From Actomonas aquatica (lineage in GTDB: Bacteria > Verrucomicrobiota > Verrucomicrobiia > Opitutales > Opitutaceae), in NCBI RefSeq assembly GCF_019679435.2, contig NZ_CP139781.1:3877753-3941752 (forward strand): 64,000 bases of DNA, given 5' to 3'. Below, piece after piece: positions 7,872 through 16,339 of this stretch. Both the position numbers and the translations under genes were made by a program. Each line of letters opens with the position of its first letter. Positions within the stretch are counted from its first letter, which is position 1. The notes beneath the pieces were generated by a model, which saw only the letters and a list, made by a program, of their open reading frames with translations, had not been told where the DNA came from and did not search any database.

Positions 7872-9428
7872 GTGACTCCCGAAGATGCCCCAGAGCCGGC
7901 TCCCCCGCAGGTGATTGCGAGGTCATTGGCGTGGGTGGCGGGAGCGAGTGCGGGCGGAGCGGGGGCGTTGGCGCTGGTCCTGGTCGATCGTGGAGCGGAG
8001 TTGGCGGCTTGGAGTGTGTTGGGCTTGGGGGTGGGTCTGGCTGGTGGCCTCACTTACGTGCGCTCGTTGGCCCGGATCCACGCCGAACGAAAGTCACGGA
8101 TGCGATTGCAGGCGGAGGCCGAGGTGCAGCACCTGGCCCTGGAGAAGGCGTTGTTGCAGCTGGACGAAGCAAAGGTGGCGGCGCGCGCGGCGGAGCGGCA
8201 TGCCGCGCGGGCGCGTGAGTTGGAGGAGCGGATTCTGGCGCTGCAGTCGCAGGCGGCGCTCGGACGCATGGCGGGTGGGGTGGCCCACAGTTTTAACAAC
8301 ATGCTCGTGGGCATCATGGGTTACGCCAGCGCGGTGGAGGAGGTGAATCACCTCACGCCATCGGAGATGCGGCAATACTTGTCGCAGATCAACGCGGCCA
8401 GTCAGCGGGCTTCGGCGTTGTGCTTTCAATTGATGGTGGCGGCCGGTCGACGATCGGCCGATGCGGAGGTGGTGTTTCTGCGCCGGTTTCGCGCGGAGAT
8501 CGAACCCCTGCTCAGTGCCTGCGTCGGACGCGGGGCGGCGCTCACGCTCGAGCTCTCGCCGAATTTGCCGCGCGTGCGTTGCGATCTCGGCGGGCTGCAA
8601 ATCGCGTTGGCCAACCTCACCTTCAACGCTCTGGATGCGATCGCGGGTCAGGGGGGGCAGCTCACGCTCACCATCGAGGCCACCACGCTGGATGCGTCGC
8701 ACATCGGGATGACGCCGGAGATGACGACGATCGAGCCGGGACCCTATGTGCGGTTTCGGCTACAGGACGACGGCGTGGGTATTTCCGCGGAGGTGAAGCC
8801 ACAGATTTTTGCGCCATTTTTCAGCACCAAATCGGGCCGCTTGGGGTTGGGCCTGACTGCGGTCGCGCGGTGGGCGCGCAAGCTGCATGGCGGACTGTTG
8901 GTGGAGGCGGTCGAACCGCGCGGCACGCGGGTCGAGTTGTTCCTGCCGGCGCTGCCGGGCTCCGATGATCCGGCCGACAATACGCAGGCGCCGTTTGAGA
9001 AAACGCGGGTGGAGAACGAGGAGGCATCCGCCGGGCCCGAACCCGCCGCGGCGGTGGCCAATCGGCGCGTGCTGTTTGTGGATGACGACCAGACGGTGCG
9101 CGATCTCGCGGCAATGCTCATTCGTCAGCTCGGTCTGGAGGTGGTGTGTGCGAGTGACGGTCACATGGCCGAAGCGCTGTTGCGGGAGCACGCGCCGGTG
9201 GGTTTGGCGATGGTCGACTACTCGATGCCGGGACGCGACGGAGTGGATACCATTCAAGCGCTGCGTCAGGTGCAGCCGGGGCTGCGGGTGGTGTTGATCT
9301 CAGGCTCGATGAAGTCGGAGATCGATAACCTCGCCACGGTGGAGCCGTTGGTGGGCTTTTTGCAGAAGCCGTTTAACTACACCGCGGTCAAAGGCCTGCT
9401 GCTGAAACTGATGGGCGGGCAGAGCTGA
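7872..9428 (+). CDS. Membrane hybrid histidine kinase with C-terminal receiver
   Basis: A 518-aa protein. Two hydrophobic segments (about residues 16-60) anchor it, then a coiled coil (RLQAEAEVQHLALEKALLQL), a histidine-kinase dimerisation segment with His139 in GRMAGGVAHSFNNMLVGIMG (the HxFNN form of this subclass), an ATPase domain with LANLTFNALDAI, DDGVGIS and the FSTKSGRLGLGL lid, and a receiver (RVLFVDDDQTVRD, phospho-acceptor Asp in MVDYSMPG, Lys in LQKPF). There is no periplasmic sensor domain, so it may sense through its membrane or coiled-coil part. The start is a GTG with no clear Shine-Dalgarno. The gene converges with sixA, whose stop is 34 bp away. Confidence 0.9.
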   Translation: MTPEDAPEPAPPQVIARSLAWVAGASAGGAGALALVLVDRGAELAAWSVLGLGVGLAGGLTYVRSLARIHAERKSRMRLQAEAEVQHLALEKALLQLDEAKVAARAAERHAARARELEERILALQSQAALGRMAGGVAHSFNNMLVGIMGYASAVEEVNHLTPSEMRQYLSQINAASQRASALCFQLMVAAGRRSADAEVVFLRRFRAEIEPLLSACVGRGAALTLELSPNLPRVRCDLGGLQIALANLTFNALDAIAGQGGQLTLTIEATTLDASHIGMTPEMTTIEPGPYVRFRLQDDGVGISAEVKPQIFAPFFSTKSGRLGLGLTAVARWARKLHGGLLVEAVEPRGTRVELFLPALPGSDDPADNTQAPFEKTRVENEEASAGPEPAAAVANRRVLFVDDDQTVRDLAAMLIRQLGLEVVCASDGHMAEALLREHAPVGLAMVDYSMPGRDGVDTIQALRQVQPGLRVVLISGSMKSEIDNLATVEPLVGFLQKPFNYTAVKGLLLKLMGGQS

Positions 9429-9462
9429 GCGAGGGGAGCGTGTCTCCCGGATCGCCGGCGGT

Positions 9463-9963
9463 TCAGGTCTCGGGGATGAGCAACGGCGGCAGGTGCCAGT
9501 CGACGCGCCAGCGGGGCAGGGTGGTGGCGCTGTGGGTCTTGTCGGAGCGGCGCAGACACAGCACGGCGGCTTTCTTAAAATGGAAGAGGCTGGGGCTGGC
9601 GCGGTTGCTCACGAGCAGGCTGGCCAGGCAACCGAGGTGGGGTTCGTGGCCGACCAGGGCGATGTCATGCACGGGTGGATACGCCGCGAGGCGGGTCGCC
9701 ATCAGGGTCGGCGCGTCGCCGGGGAGCAGGCCGTCGGTCTCGACCAGCGGGGCATCGATCTCCAGGCCGGTGACAAGCGCGTTGGCGGTTTCGTAGGCGC
9801 GTCGCAGCGGACTGTGCCAGACTTGGCCCGGGCGCAGGTGGGCGTTGTGGCGGAAGAAGGAGGCGACGTGGGCGGTCTGTTGGCGGCCGCGTTCACTGAG
9901 GGCGCGCAGGGCATCCGTGGCGGCGGCTTCGGCGTGAGCGTGACGGATGAGGAAGAGGCGCAT
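9463..9963 (-). CDS. sixA: Phosphohistidine phosphatase SixA
   Basis: A 166-aa histidine-phosphatase-superfamily protein beginning with MRLFLIRHAHAE, the RHG catalytic motif, with the second His in ALVGHEPHLG. SixA removes phosphate from histidines of phosphotransfer (HPt-type) domains. It begins nine bases downstream of a hybrid histidine kinase gene on the same strand, so the two are co-transcribed with pdxH. That context suggests it damps the adjacent phosphorelay, although the neighbouring kinase carries a receiver and no HPt domain of its own. Confidence 0.9.
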   Translation of the reverse strand: MRLFLIRHAHAEAAATDALRALSERGRQQTAHVASFFRHNAHLRPGQVWHSPLRRAYETANALVTGLEIDAPLVETDGLLPGDAPTLMATRLAAYPPVHDIALVGHEPHLGCLASLLVSNRASPSLFHFKKAAVLCLRRSDKTHSATTLPRWRVDWHLPPLLIPET

Positions 9964-9972
9964 GGGGAAAAC

Positions 9973-11541
9973 CTAAAGGGCCGCGTCGAGGAGCTGCCGC
10001 ACGCTGTTGAGCAGCGCGCTCAGCGCGAACGGTTTGGGCAGGGTCTGCTGTTGGGCGAGCGGGATAAAATCGACGCGATGGGCCTCCCGGTGCGGGGTGC
10101 AGAGCACGCGCAAGCCGGCGTGGTGGGCGTGCAGCTCGCGCAGCATGTTGAAGATATCGTCGGAGGGATCGGCGGTATCGACGATCACGAGATGGGGGGC
10201 ATTGACGTGGCGTTTGACCTCGATGAGGCCGGCGGCGGGAGAGGACGCCTCCATGACATCGTAGCCGTCGGCAGTGAGGATGCCGCTCACCATCTTGCGC
10301 ACGACGGTGTCCTCTTCGACGACCAACAAGGTTTCGCGGCCGCGGGTGGAGGGCAGGGGGGCGAGGGGGCCGGTTGAGCCGGCGGCTTCCTCCTGCACGA
10401 AGGGCAGGTAGATCTCGAAGGTGGTGCCTTGGCCGGGTGCGCTCTGCACGAGGATGTGACCGTTGCTCTGCTGCACGACGCCGTAAACGAGCGCGAGGCC
10501 GAGGCCGGTGCCCATGCCCTCATCCTTGGTGGTGAAGAACGGTTCGAATAGGACGGCCTGCGTGGCGTCGTCCATGCCGCAGCCATTGTCACTCACGGTG
10601 AGCACGACGTAGTGACCGGGGCGCAGGTCGGTGAGGCGGCGGTTGTAGCCGGGTTCGACGGAGCGGTTTTTGGTGGTGATAACCACGCGACCGGTGGGGC
10701 GGGTGGCGTCGCGGGCGTTGAGCACGAGGTTGAGCAGGACCTGCTGCAACTGGGTGGGATCGACGCGGATGTTGCCGACCTCGTCATCGAGCGAGAGTTC
10801 GAGAGAGCGCTCTTCGCCGAGGAGGCGGCTGAGGATGTCGGCGTTTTCGCGCACCAGGCGGTTGGGGGAAATCACGCGCGGGTCGAGCGCCTGGCGTCGA
10901 CCGAAGGCGAGCAACTGGCGCACGAGACCGGAGGCGCGTTGCCCGGCCTGATGGATCTCGAGCACCTCGCGCTTGGCTTTGGGGTTGTCGCCGATCGAGT
11001 GCTGCAGGATCTCGCAGTAACCGTTGATGACGGAGAGCAGGTTGTTGAAGTCGTGGGCCACGCCGCCGGCCAGACGGCCGACCGCATCGAGGCGTTGGGC
11101 GTGGACGAGTGCTTCCTGCAGTCGGCGCTGTGCCGTCTGATCACTGTAGGTGATGATGAGATGGGTGAGACGACCGCGCGCGTCGCGCAGCGGGGAAATC
11201 GTCCAGGCGCAGTAGAGGTGGTGGCCTTGTTTGGTGAGCACGTAACCCTCTGACGTGAGCGGCTCGGCGTCGGGCAGGGAGGCGATCCATTCGCGCAGGG
11301 CGGTGAGATCGGCGGGCGTGGGATGCAGGCGAGCATGGCCACGCCCACTCAACTCGCGGGCGGTGTATCCGGTGATCCGGCACAGCGCGGGATTGGCGTG
11401 CAGGACGCGCAGGCCGGTGCGACCGAGCTTGGGTTCGGCGATGAGCACGCCCTCGGTGAGGTTGTCGAACACCCCCTGCAGGAGAGTGGGCGACGGGGCC
11501 GCCGACTTGGCGGAAGCGGACTTGGATGATTTGGCGGACAC
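9973..11541 (-). CDS. PAS-domain hybrid histidine kinase with receiver
   Basis: The frame is open far upstream through pdxH, so the start must lie inside; the GTG at 11541, 16 bases after the pdxH stop, is the best candidate and gives 522 residues. After a Ser/Ala/Lys-rich lead comes a PAS domain ([18 protein letters not shown] ... [14 protein letters not shown]), a DHp helix with [20 protein letters not shown], an ATPase domain ([33 protein letters not shown]) and a C-terminal receiver ([12 protein letters not shown], Asp in [11 protein letters not shown], Lys in LPKPF). No membrane segment is present, so it is a cytosolic sensor. It is the middle gene of a pdxH-kinase-sixA operon. Confidence 0.88.
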   Translation of the reverse strand: MSAKSSKSASAKSAAPSPTLLQGVFDNLTEGVLIAEPKLGRTGLRVLHANPALCRITGYTARELSGRGHARLHPTPADLTALREWIASLPDAEPLTSEGYVLTKQGHHLYCAWTISPLRDARGRLTHLIITYSDQTAQRRLQEALVHAQRLDAVGRLAGGVAHDFNNLLSVINGYCEILQHSIGDNPKAKREVLEIHQAGQRASGLVRQLLAFGRRQALDPRVISPNRLVRENADILSRLLGEERSLELSLDDEVGNIRVDPTQLQQVLLNLVLNARDATRPTGRVVITTKNRSVEPGYNRRLTDLRPGHYVVLTVSDNGCGMDDATQAVLFEPFFTTKDEGMGTGLGLALVYGVVQQSNGHILVQSAPGQGTTFEIYLPFVQEEAAGSTGPLAPLPSTRGRETLLVVEEDTVVRKMVSGILTADGYDVMEASSPAAGLIEVKRHVNAPHLVIVDTADPSDDIFNMLRELHAHHAGLRVLCTPHREAHRVDFIPLAQQQTLPKPFALSALLNSVRQLLDAAL

Positions 11542-11557
11542 CGGCAATGCGGCCCCG

Positions 11558-12196
11558 TCAGGGGGCGAGTCGTTCGATGATCCAACGATCCTGCTCGCGT
11601 CGGTAGCGCAGGCGGTCGTGCAAGCGGCTGGGGCGACCCTGCCAGAATTCGATGGCGGTGGGTGCGACCCGATAACCACCCCAATGCGGCGGCGGCGGGA
11701 TGGGTTGCCCCGCGAAACGGGCTTCGGCGGCCTGGCGGGCGGACTCCAGCACTTCGCGGCCGGAAACGACATCGCTTTGCGGGGAAGCCCACGCGCCGAT
11801 CTGGCTGCCGATCGGGCGCGATTGGAAATAGGCGGTCGTCTCCTCGCGGGAGACCTGGGTGACGCTGCCATAGACTTTCACCTGCCGTTCGAGCGCGAGC
11901 CACGGAAAGACGAGGCAGGCCTGAGGGTTGGCAGCGAGTTCGCGGCCCTTGCGGCTTTCGTAGTTGGTGAAGAACACGAATCCACGGTCGTCGAAGCCCT
12001 TGAGTAACACCGTGCGGGCGGACGGCATGCCGTCGGGCGTGGCGGTGGCGACGGTCATCGCATTGGGCTCCAACACGCCGCCGCCATGGGCTTCGTCGAA
12101 CCAGCGGCCAAACTGGTCAAACGGATCCGCGGCCAGGTCGGATTCGCTCAGGCCGGCGAGGGTGTAGTCTTTGCGCAATGCGGCGAGATCGGGCAT
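11558..12196 (-). CDS. pdxH: Pyridoxamine 5'-phosphate oxidase
   Basis: A 212-aa FMN enzyme that oxidises pyridoxine or pyridoxamine 5'-phosphate to pyridoxal phosphate, the last step of vitamin B6 synthesis and salvage. Family signatures are clear: NAMTVATATPDGMPSARTVLLKG, the FFTNYESRKGREL flavin-binding stretch, YFQSRPIGSQIGAWASPQS, and the C-terminal FWQGRPSRLHDRLRY motif. Length is normal. It is the first gene of a three-gene - strand operon with a PAS kinase and sixA, an unusual partnership. Confidence 0.97.
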   Translation of the reverse strand: MPDLAALRKDYTLAGLSESDLAADPFDQFGRWFDEAHGGGVLEPNAMTVATATPDGMPSARTVLLKGFDDRGFVFFTNYESRKGRELAANPQACLVFPWLALERQVKVYGSVTQVSREETTAYFQSRPIGSQIGAWASPQSDVVSGREVLESARQAAEARFAGQPIPPPPHWGGYRVAPTAIEFWQGRPSRLHDRLRYRREQDRWIIERLAP

Positions 12197-12331
12197 GTTC
12201 GGGGCCGACGCTGGCCCGCCCGTCCGGACCTGTCAAAAGCTACTCTTTACAACTGTAGTAGGAGGGTCGCCACAGATTGGAGTTTCGTTGCGCGATCGGA
12301 CGGCGCAGGCTGGCCGCGCGAAACCGCCCTT

Positions 12332-13582
12332 ATGAGCACGCCTTCCCTCTCCTCTTTTCTCGATCAAAGCGCCGACCGCCTCACCACCCTGCTCCGCGAG
12401 CTGGTGCAGTGCGACACCACCAATCCGCCCGGGCGCAACTATGATGCGATGACCCATCTGCTGGTGGATCGGCTGGCCGAGACGGGTCTGAGCGCGCGCC
12501 GCCTCAACGTCCCCAAAGCCAAACAACGCGAGGCCCTGCCGCCGGCGCAGTGGGACTACCCGCGCTACAACGTGCTCGGCAAATGGAAGGTGCCCGGCGC
12601 GAAGCGCACCCTGCACTTCAACGCCCACTACGACGTGGTCCCGGTATCCGGAAAGTGGCGACACGGTGACCCCTTCGGTGGTCAGGTGGACCGTGGCTGG
12701 ATCTATGGTCGCGGCACGGCCGACATGAAGGGCTCCATCGCCTCGCTCCTGCTGGCGCTCCAGGCGCTGCGCGCCGCCGGTGTGAAACCCAACCTCAACG
12801 TCGAGGTATCCTTCACCGCCGACGAAGAAACCGACTCGGTGCTGGGCTCGGAGTGGCTGGTGCGCCATGCGCCGATCTCACCCGACTATGCGGTTGTCAT
12901 GGAGGGCGGCGAAGGGGCCGAAGTTTGCTGCGGCCACAACGGCGTGACCTGGCTGGAGGTCGTGGTGCACGGCAAGGCGGCGCACGGCTCGCAACCCGAG
13001 AAGGGGGTGAATGCCTTGGAAAAAATGTCCGCACTTGTGCTTGCGTTGGGCGACTACAAACAGCGCCTCGCGGAGCGCACCTTCACCGCGCCCGATGGCA
13101 CCGTTATGCGCCCCACCATGAACCTCGGTGGCGAGTTTGCCCAGGGGCCGGGCGGCAAGATCAACACCGTGCCGTCCGAGGGCCGTTTCACCATCGATCG
13201 CCGCGTGTTGGCGATCGAGACGGCGGCCGGCGCCGAGAAGGAGTTGCGCGCGGAGCTCAAGCGCGCCGCAGCATCGATCCCGGGTTGCCGCATCACCATC
13301 AACAAGATCTCCGAAAACCACCCGTGCTTCAGCGCACCGGAAGGGCCGTTTTTCGCCACCATGGCGGAGTGCGTGCAAACGGTGCGACGCGCGCCCACGA
13401 CCTTCAGCGTTTCGAGCGGCTTCAACGACATGCACTTCTTCTCCGCCGAGTGCGGCATCCCCACGCTGGGCTACGGCCCGGGCGGCGTGGACTACCACGC
13501 CATCGACGAACGGGCGAAGGTGAAGGACCTGATCAACTGCGCCAAAATCTACGCGCGCCTGCTGACGACCTTCGAAGGCTGA
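12332..13582 (+). CDS. M20-family metallopeptidase (ArgE/DapE/carboxypeptidase G2 type)
   Basis: A 416-aa zinc amidohydrolase. Metal-binding and catalytic motifs are in order: NAHYDVVPVSGKW (His ligand), GRGTADMKGSIAS (bridging Asp), FTADEETDSVLGS (catalytic Glu pair), YAVVMEGGEGAE (Glu/Asp ligand) and GYGPGGVDYHAIDE (last His). The central EVVVHGKAAHGSQPEKGVNA segment is the dimerisation domain. Relatives deacylate acetylornithine, succinyl-diaminopimelate or dipeptides; the exact substrate cannot be read here. The open frame starts upstream at 12086, but the ATG at 12332 (MSTPSLSSFLDQSADRL) is the natural start. A GC hairpin with a T-rich tail follows the stop. Confidence 0.92.
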   Translation: MSTPSLSSFLDQSADRLTTLLRELVQCDTTNPPGRNYDAMTHLLVDRLAETGLSARRLNVPKAKQREALPPAQWDYPRYNVLGKWKVPGAKRTLHFNAHYDVVPVSGKWRHGDPFGGQVDRGWIYGRGTADMKGSIASLLLALQALRAAGVKPNLNVEVSFTADEETDSVLGSEWLVRHAPISPDYAVVMEGGEGAEVCCGHNGVTWLEVVVHGKAAHGSQPEKGVNALEKMSALVLALGDYKQRLAERTFTAPDGTVMRPTMNLGGEFAQGPGGKINTVPSEGRFTIDRRVLAIETAAGAEKELRAELKRAAASIPGCRITINKISENHPCFSAPEGPFFATMAECVQTVRRAPTTFSVSSGFNDMHFFSAECGIPTLGYGPGGVDYHAIDERAKVKDLINCAKIYARLLTTFEG

Positions 13583-13583
13583 G

Positions 13584-13606
13584 GTAGCGGCGCGCTGCGC
13601 CGCCAC
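13584..13606. repeat. GTAG...CCAC hairpin, probable terminator of the M20 gene
   Basis: Stem GCGGCGC, loop GCT, stem GCGCCGC, flanked by GTAG on the left and CCAC on the right, followed by a T-rich CTCTTTCTT. It begins right after the stop codon and belongs in form to the variable-stem hairpins around 4.5 kb. Confidence 0.7.
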
Positions 13607-13690
13607 TCTTTCTTGTTAGGGTGTGTCTGGGAAAGCCGAGGTGCCCGCAAGCCCTGCTCCCAAGGCACTAAGCGGCCGTGTAGCCCGCGT

Positions 13691-13746
13691 TCGGTGGGGT
13701 TCCGGCCAGCGGGGAGAACGATAAAGATAAAGAGAAAGAAGAAAGA
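13691..13746. repeat. Polypurine intergenic repeat, copy A (right half)
   Basis: A GC core (GGTGGGGTTCCGGCCAGCGG) is followed by GGGGAGAACGATAAAGATAA and more A/G-only sequence to 13746. It is a diverged copy of the element described at 23391-23495 and 26692-26796, lacking the left polypyrimidine arm. The rest of the gap 13583-13865 shows no gene. Confidence 0.75.
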
Positions 13747-13865
13747 TGGGAGCGGAGTTTCTAGGGTTTCACAGACACACCCTTGGTGATGCGGTGACGG
13801 AGCAGAGCTTCTAAGCCCACCCATCGCTTGCGCGGTGCGCATACGTCCTGCTTGTTGGTCGAATC

Positions 13866-14687
13866 TTGCCTACACCGCTCCTTTACGAATCCCACTGCCA
13901 CACGCCGTTGTGCAACCATGCCGAGGGCGAGCCGCCCGAGTATGCCGAGGCCGCTCTGCGGGCCGGGCTGAAGGGCATCATCTTCACCTGTCATTGTCCG
14001 CTCCCCGATGGCGTCAGCGCGTCGGTGCGCATGTCGCCGATCCAATACGAGTTTTATCACCAAATGATCGCACGCACTCGCGAGCAATTTGCGGATCGGC
14101 TCGATGTGCGGGCCGGCTTGGAGAGCGACTACTATCCCGGCGTCGAACCGTGGTTGGAAAACCTGCACGCCCGGCGGCCGCTCAACCACGTGTTGGGTTC
14201 GATTCACCCGCAGTTGAAGGACTACCGCGACCGCTACTTCACCGGTGGCGTCTTCGCCTACCAGCAGCTCTATTTTGACCACCTCGCACAGGCCGCCGAG
14301 ACCGGCCTCTTCGATACGCTGGCGCATCCGGATTTGATTAAAAACATGCCGCCGAGCGAGTGGCGCTGGGAGCGCATCGTGCCCTACATCGAACGTGCGC
14401 TCGACCGCATCGCGGCGACGGGCGTGGCGATGGAGCTCAACACCAGCGGGGCGTTGAAAGCGTTGCCCGAAATGAATCCCGGCAAGTCCATGCTGCAGCT
14501 CATGCACGCGCGCGGCATCCCGGTGGTGATCGGCGCCGATGCGCACGTGCCGACGCGGGTGGGTGACGGTTACGTTGAAGCACTGCAGACCCTGCGTGAC
14601 GTCGGCTACACCGAGGTGAACTATTTCCTCGAGCGCCAACGCCAGAGCGTGTCCATCGCCGACGCGCTGGCGTCGCTGCAAGGGTAG
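13866..14687 (+). CDS. PHP-domain phosphoesterase, histidinol-phosphatase (HisJ/HisK) type
   Basis: A 273-aa PHP-fold metal-dependent phosphatase. It starts with ESHCHTPLCNHAEG (first metal-binding His-x-His) and continues with GIIFTCHCPLP, AGLESDYYPG, LGSIHP, DTLAHPDLIK and PVVIGADAHVPTRVG, the ordered metal ligands of the family. The best-known members hydrolyse histidinol phosphate in histidine biosynthesis, and length fits, so this is the likely role; other PHP phosphatases cannot be excluded because no his genes are adjacent. The start is a TTG at 13866 with no ATG nearby in frame. Confidence 0.85.
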   Translation: MPTPLLYESHCHTPLCNHAEGEPPEYAEAALRAGLKGIIFTCHCPLPDGVSASVRMSPIQYEFYHQMIARTREQFADRLDVRAGLESDYYPGVEPWLENLHARRPLNHVLGSIHPQLKDYRDRYFTGGVFAYQQLYFDHLAQAAETGLFDTLAHPDLIKNMPPSEWRWERIVPYIERALDRIAATGVAMELNTSGALKALPEMNPGKSMLQLMHARGIPVVIGADAHVPTRVGDGYVEALQTLRDVGYTEVNYFLERQRQSVSIADALASLQG

Positions 14688-14759
14688 GGTGGTTTCTGGG
14701 GGCGTCGTCGGAATGGCGCCGTCACTTTTTCGTGTCCATTCGGCGCGAAATCGCACCAA

Positions 14760-15875
14760 TTGGCGCCCGTGACCGCTCCCAGCACCTCTCCACTTTCCCT
14801 TCTCGGCCTGACTCGGGCGGAGCTGGGTGAGCTTGTTTCGGACTGGGGTTTTAAGACTGTCCATGCCGGCAAGATCTGGCGGCATCTCTACCTGGAGGGT
14901 CGCACCGACTGGGAGGCGATTTACGGCCTGCCCGGGGAGTTGTGCAGAAAGCTCTATGCGGAGACGACGGCGGAGCTGTTGCCCATCGCGCGGGAGACGC
15001 ATTCCAGCGACGGATTCACCCGCAAATACCTGCTCGCGCTGCATGACGGTCACAAGATTGAGACGGTGCTGATGCGCTACTCGGGTCGGGTGACGGCCTG
15101 TGTGAGTTCGCAGGTCGGTTGCGCGATGGGCTGTGTGTTTTGTGCGACGGGGCAGATGGGTTATACGCGCCACCTCACCACGGCCGAAATCGTGGCGCAG
15201 ACTCTGCACGTCGATCGCATCCTGCGGGAGACCGCGCCGGAGACGCCGGCGCTGGCGGAGTCGGATCATGACTCGCCGCACCATCGCCACGAACGCCTGC
15301 GCAACATCGTGCTCATGGGCATGGGCGAACCGCTGCACAACTATGACGCGGTGATCAAAGCCACCCAGATCCTGCGTGAACCCGGCGGCCTCGCGCTCGG
15401 CGCGAAGAAGATCACGCTCAGCACGGTGGGCGTGGTGCCGGGGATCCTGCGCCTGGCGGAGGAACGGCAGCCGATTTACCTCGCGGTCTCACTGCATGCG
15501 GCGACGCAGGAAAAGCGCGCGGCCATCGTGCCGGCGGCGCGCAAGTGGAAGCTCGATCAGCTCATGGACGCCTGCCGCTATTATGCGGAAAGAATGCAGC
15601 GCCGCATCTTCTTTGAGTGGACCCTGATCGAGGGCGAAAACGACCGTCCGGAGGACGCGCATGCGGTGGGCCAACTCCTGCAAACCGTGCCGGGTCAGGT
15701 GAACCTGATCCCCTTGAATCCAACAAATGGATACGCCGGCCAGCCCAGCGACAACACCGCGGCCAAACGATTTCAGGAGATCCTCGCCACCTACGGGTTG
15801 CCGAGCACCATCCGCCAACGCCGCGGCATCGACATCGCCGCCGGCTGCGGCCAACTGGCCTCCGCGGAAGGATAA
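14760..15875 (+). CDS. rlmN: Dual-specificity RNA methyltransferase RlmN
   Basis: A 371-aa radical-SAM enzyme that methylates C2 of A2503 in 23S rRNA and A37 in some tRNAs. The CxxxCxxC cluster site is CAMGCVFC, preceded by RVTACVSSQVG and followed by ATGQMGYTRHLT; downstream are NIVLMGMGEPLHNYDAV, KKITLSTVGVVPGI, the GENDRPEDA region and the C-terminal RQRRGIDIAAGCGQLA containing the methyl-carrying Cys. All family landmarks are present. The start is either the TTG at 14760 or the GTG at 14769. It includes a modest insertion after the cluster site (ETAPETPALAESDHDS). Confidence 0.96.
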   Translation: MAPVTAPSTSPLSLLGLTRAELGELVSDWGFKTVHAGKIWRHLYLEGRTDWEAIYGLPGELCRKLYAETTAELLPIARETHSSDGFTRKYLLALHDGHKIETVLMRYSGRVTACVSSQVGCAMGCVFCATGQMGYTRHLTTAEIVAQTLHVDRILRETAPETPALAESDHDSPHHRHERLRNIVLMGMGEPLHNYDAVIKATQILREPGGLALGAKKITLSTVGVVPGILRLAEERQPIYLAVSLHAATQEKRAAIVPAARKWKLDQLMDACRYYAERMQRRIFFEWTLIEGENDRPEDAHAVGQLLQTVPGQVNLIPLNPTNGYAGQPSDNTAAKRFQEILATYGLPSTIRQRRGIDIAAGCGQLASAEG

Positions 15876-15920
15876 GCCCAAAGACGGAGCGGCCCACATC
15901 GCGGCCACCCTGTTCGGTTC

Positions 15921-16018
15921 TGTAGGGCCGTCGCTTGCGACGTGCCGCAGTGTGACGGGATAGCGTGCCGTTCCGCCTGCGCCGAGGCTACGGCGGACAA
16001 GGAGACGGCAGCCCTACA
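15921..16018. repeat. 98-bp interspersed element with TGTAGGGC/GCCCTACA terminal inverted repeats
   Basis: Starts TGTAGGGCCGTCGCTTGCGA and ends GACGGCAGCCCTACA. The first 43 bases are identical to 23513-23555 and the last about 15 match the end of that copy, while the middle differs. It lies in the 460-bp gap after rlmN. No transposase is encoded, so it is a REP/MITE-sized non-coding element. Confidence 0.85.
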
Positions 16019-16171
16019 TGCAGGAGCGGCCCATTTCAGTTTTGCCTTCCCGTCACTGATTTGCGTCGCTCGCCGGACGTTGCCCCGACTCTGGCCTGGC
16101 CGGGAAACCCCGCACCGCACCATGCCCCCCGACCCGTTCATTTCCGGACAACAGTCCCGAACAATACTGGC

Positions 16172-16339
16172 GTGCAACTCTGCGCGTCGAGTTGGGCCGT
16201 TCAAGACAAGGACGCGATCAATTTCAGCGCGGACGAAGGTCAGGTCGTGCGCGAATATACTACCGCCGCCCTCCTCGCCCGCATTCGCACCGAACGAGAA
16301 AAGCAACCCGATCATCAGAGAAAACCGATCCCCGTATGA
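16172..16339 (+). CDS. Possible 55-aa leader protein or remnant upstream of the DUF4209 gene
   Basis: The frame ending at 16339 overlaps the ATG of the next gene as ATGA, a typical coupling arrangement. From a GTG at 16172 it reads VQLCASSWAVQDKDAINFSA ... EYTTAALLARIRTEREKQPD, soluble and plausibly helical at the end. The frame is open further upstream, but that part runs through the repeat element and looks non-coding. It could be a small cassette gene, the degraded tail of a lost gene, or chance. Base composition resembles the cassette that follows. I list it because of the overlap only. Confidence 0.3.
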   Translation: MQLCASSWAVQDKDAINFSADEGQVVREYTTAALLARIRTEREKQPDHQRKPIPV

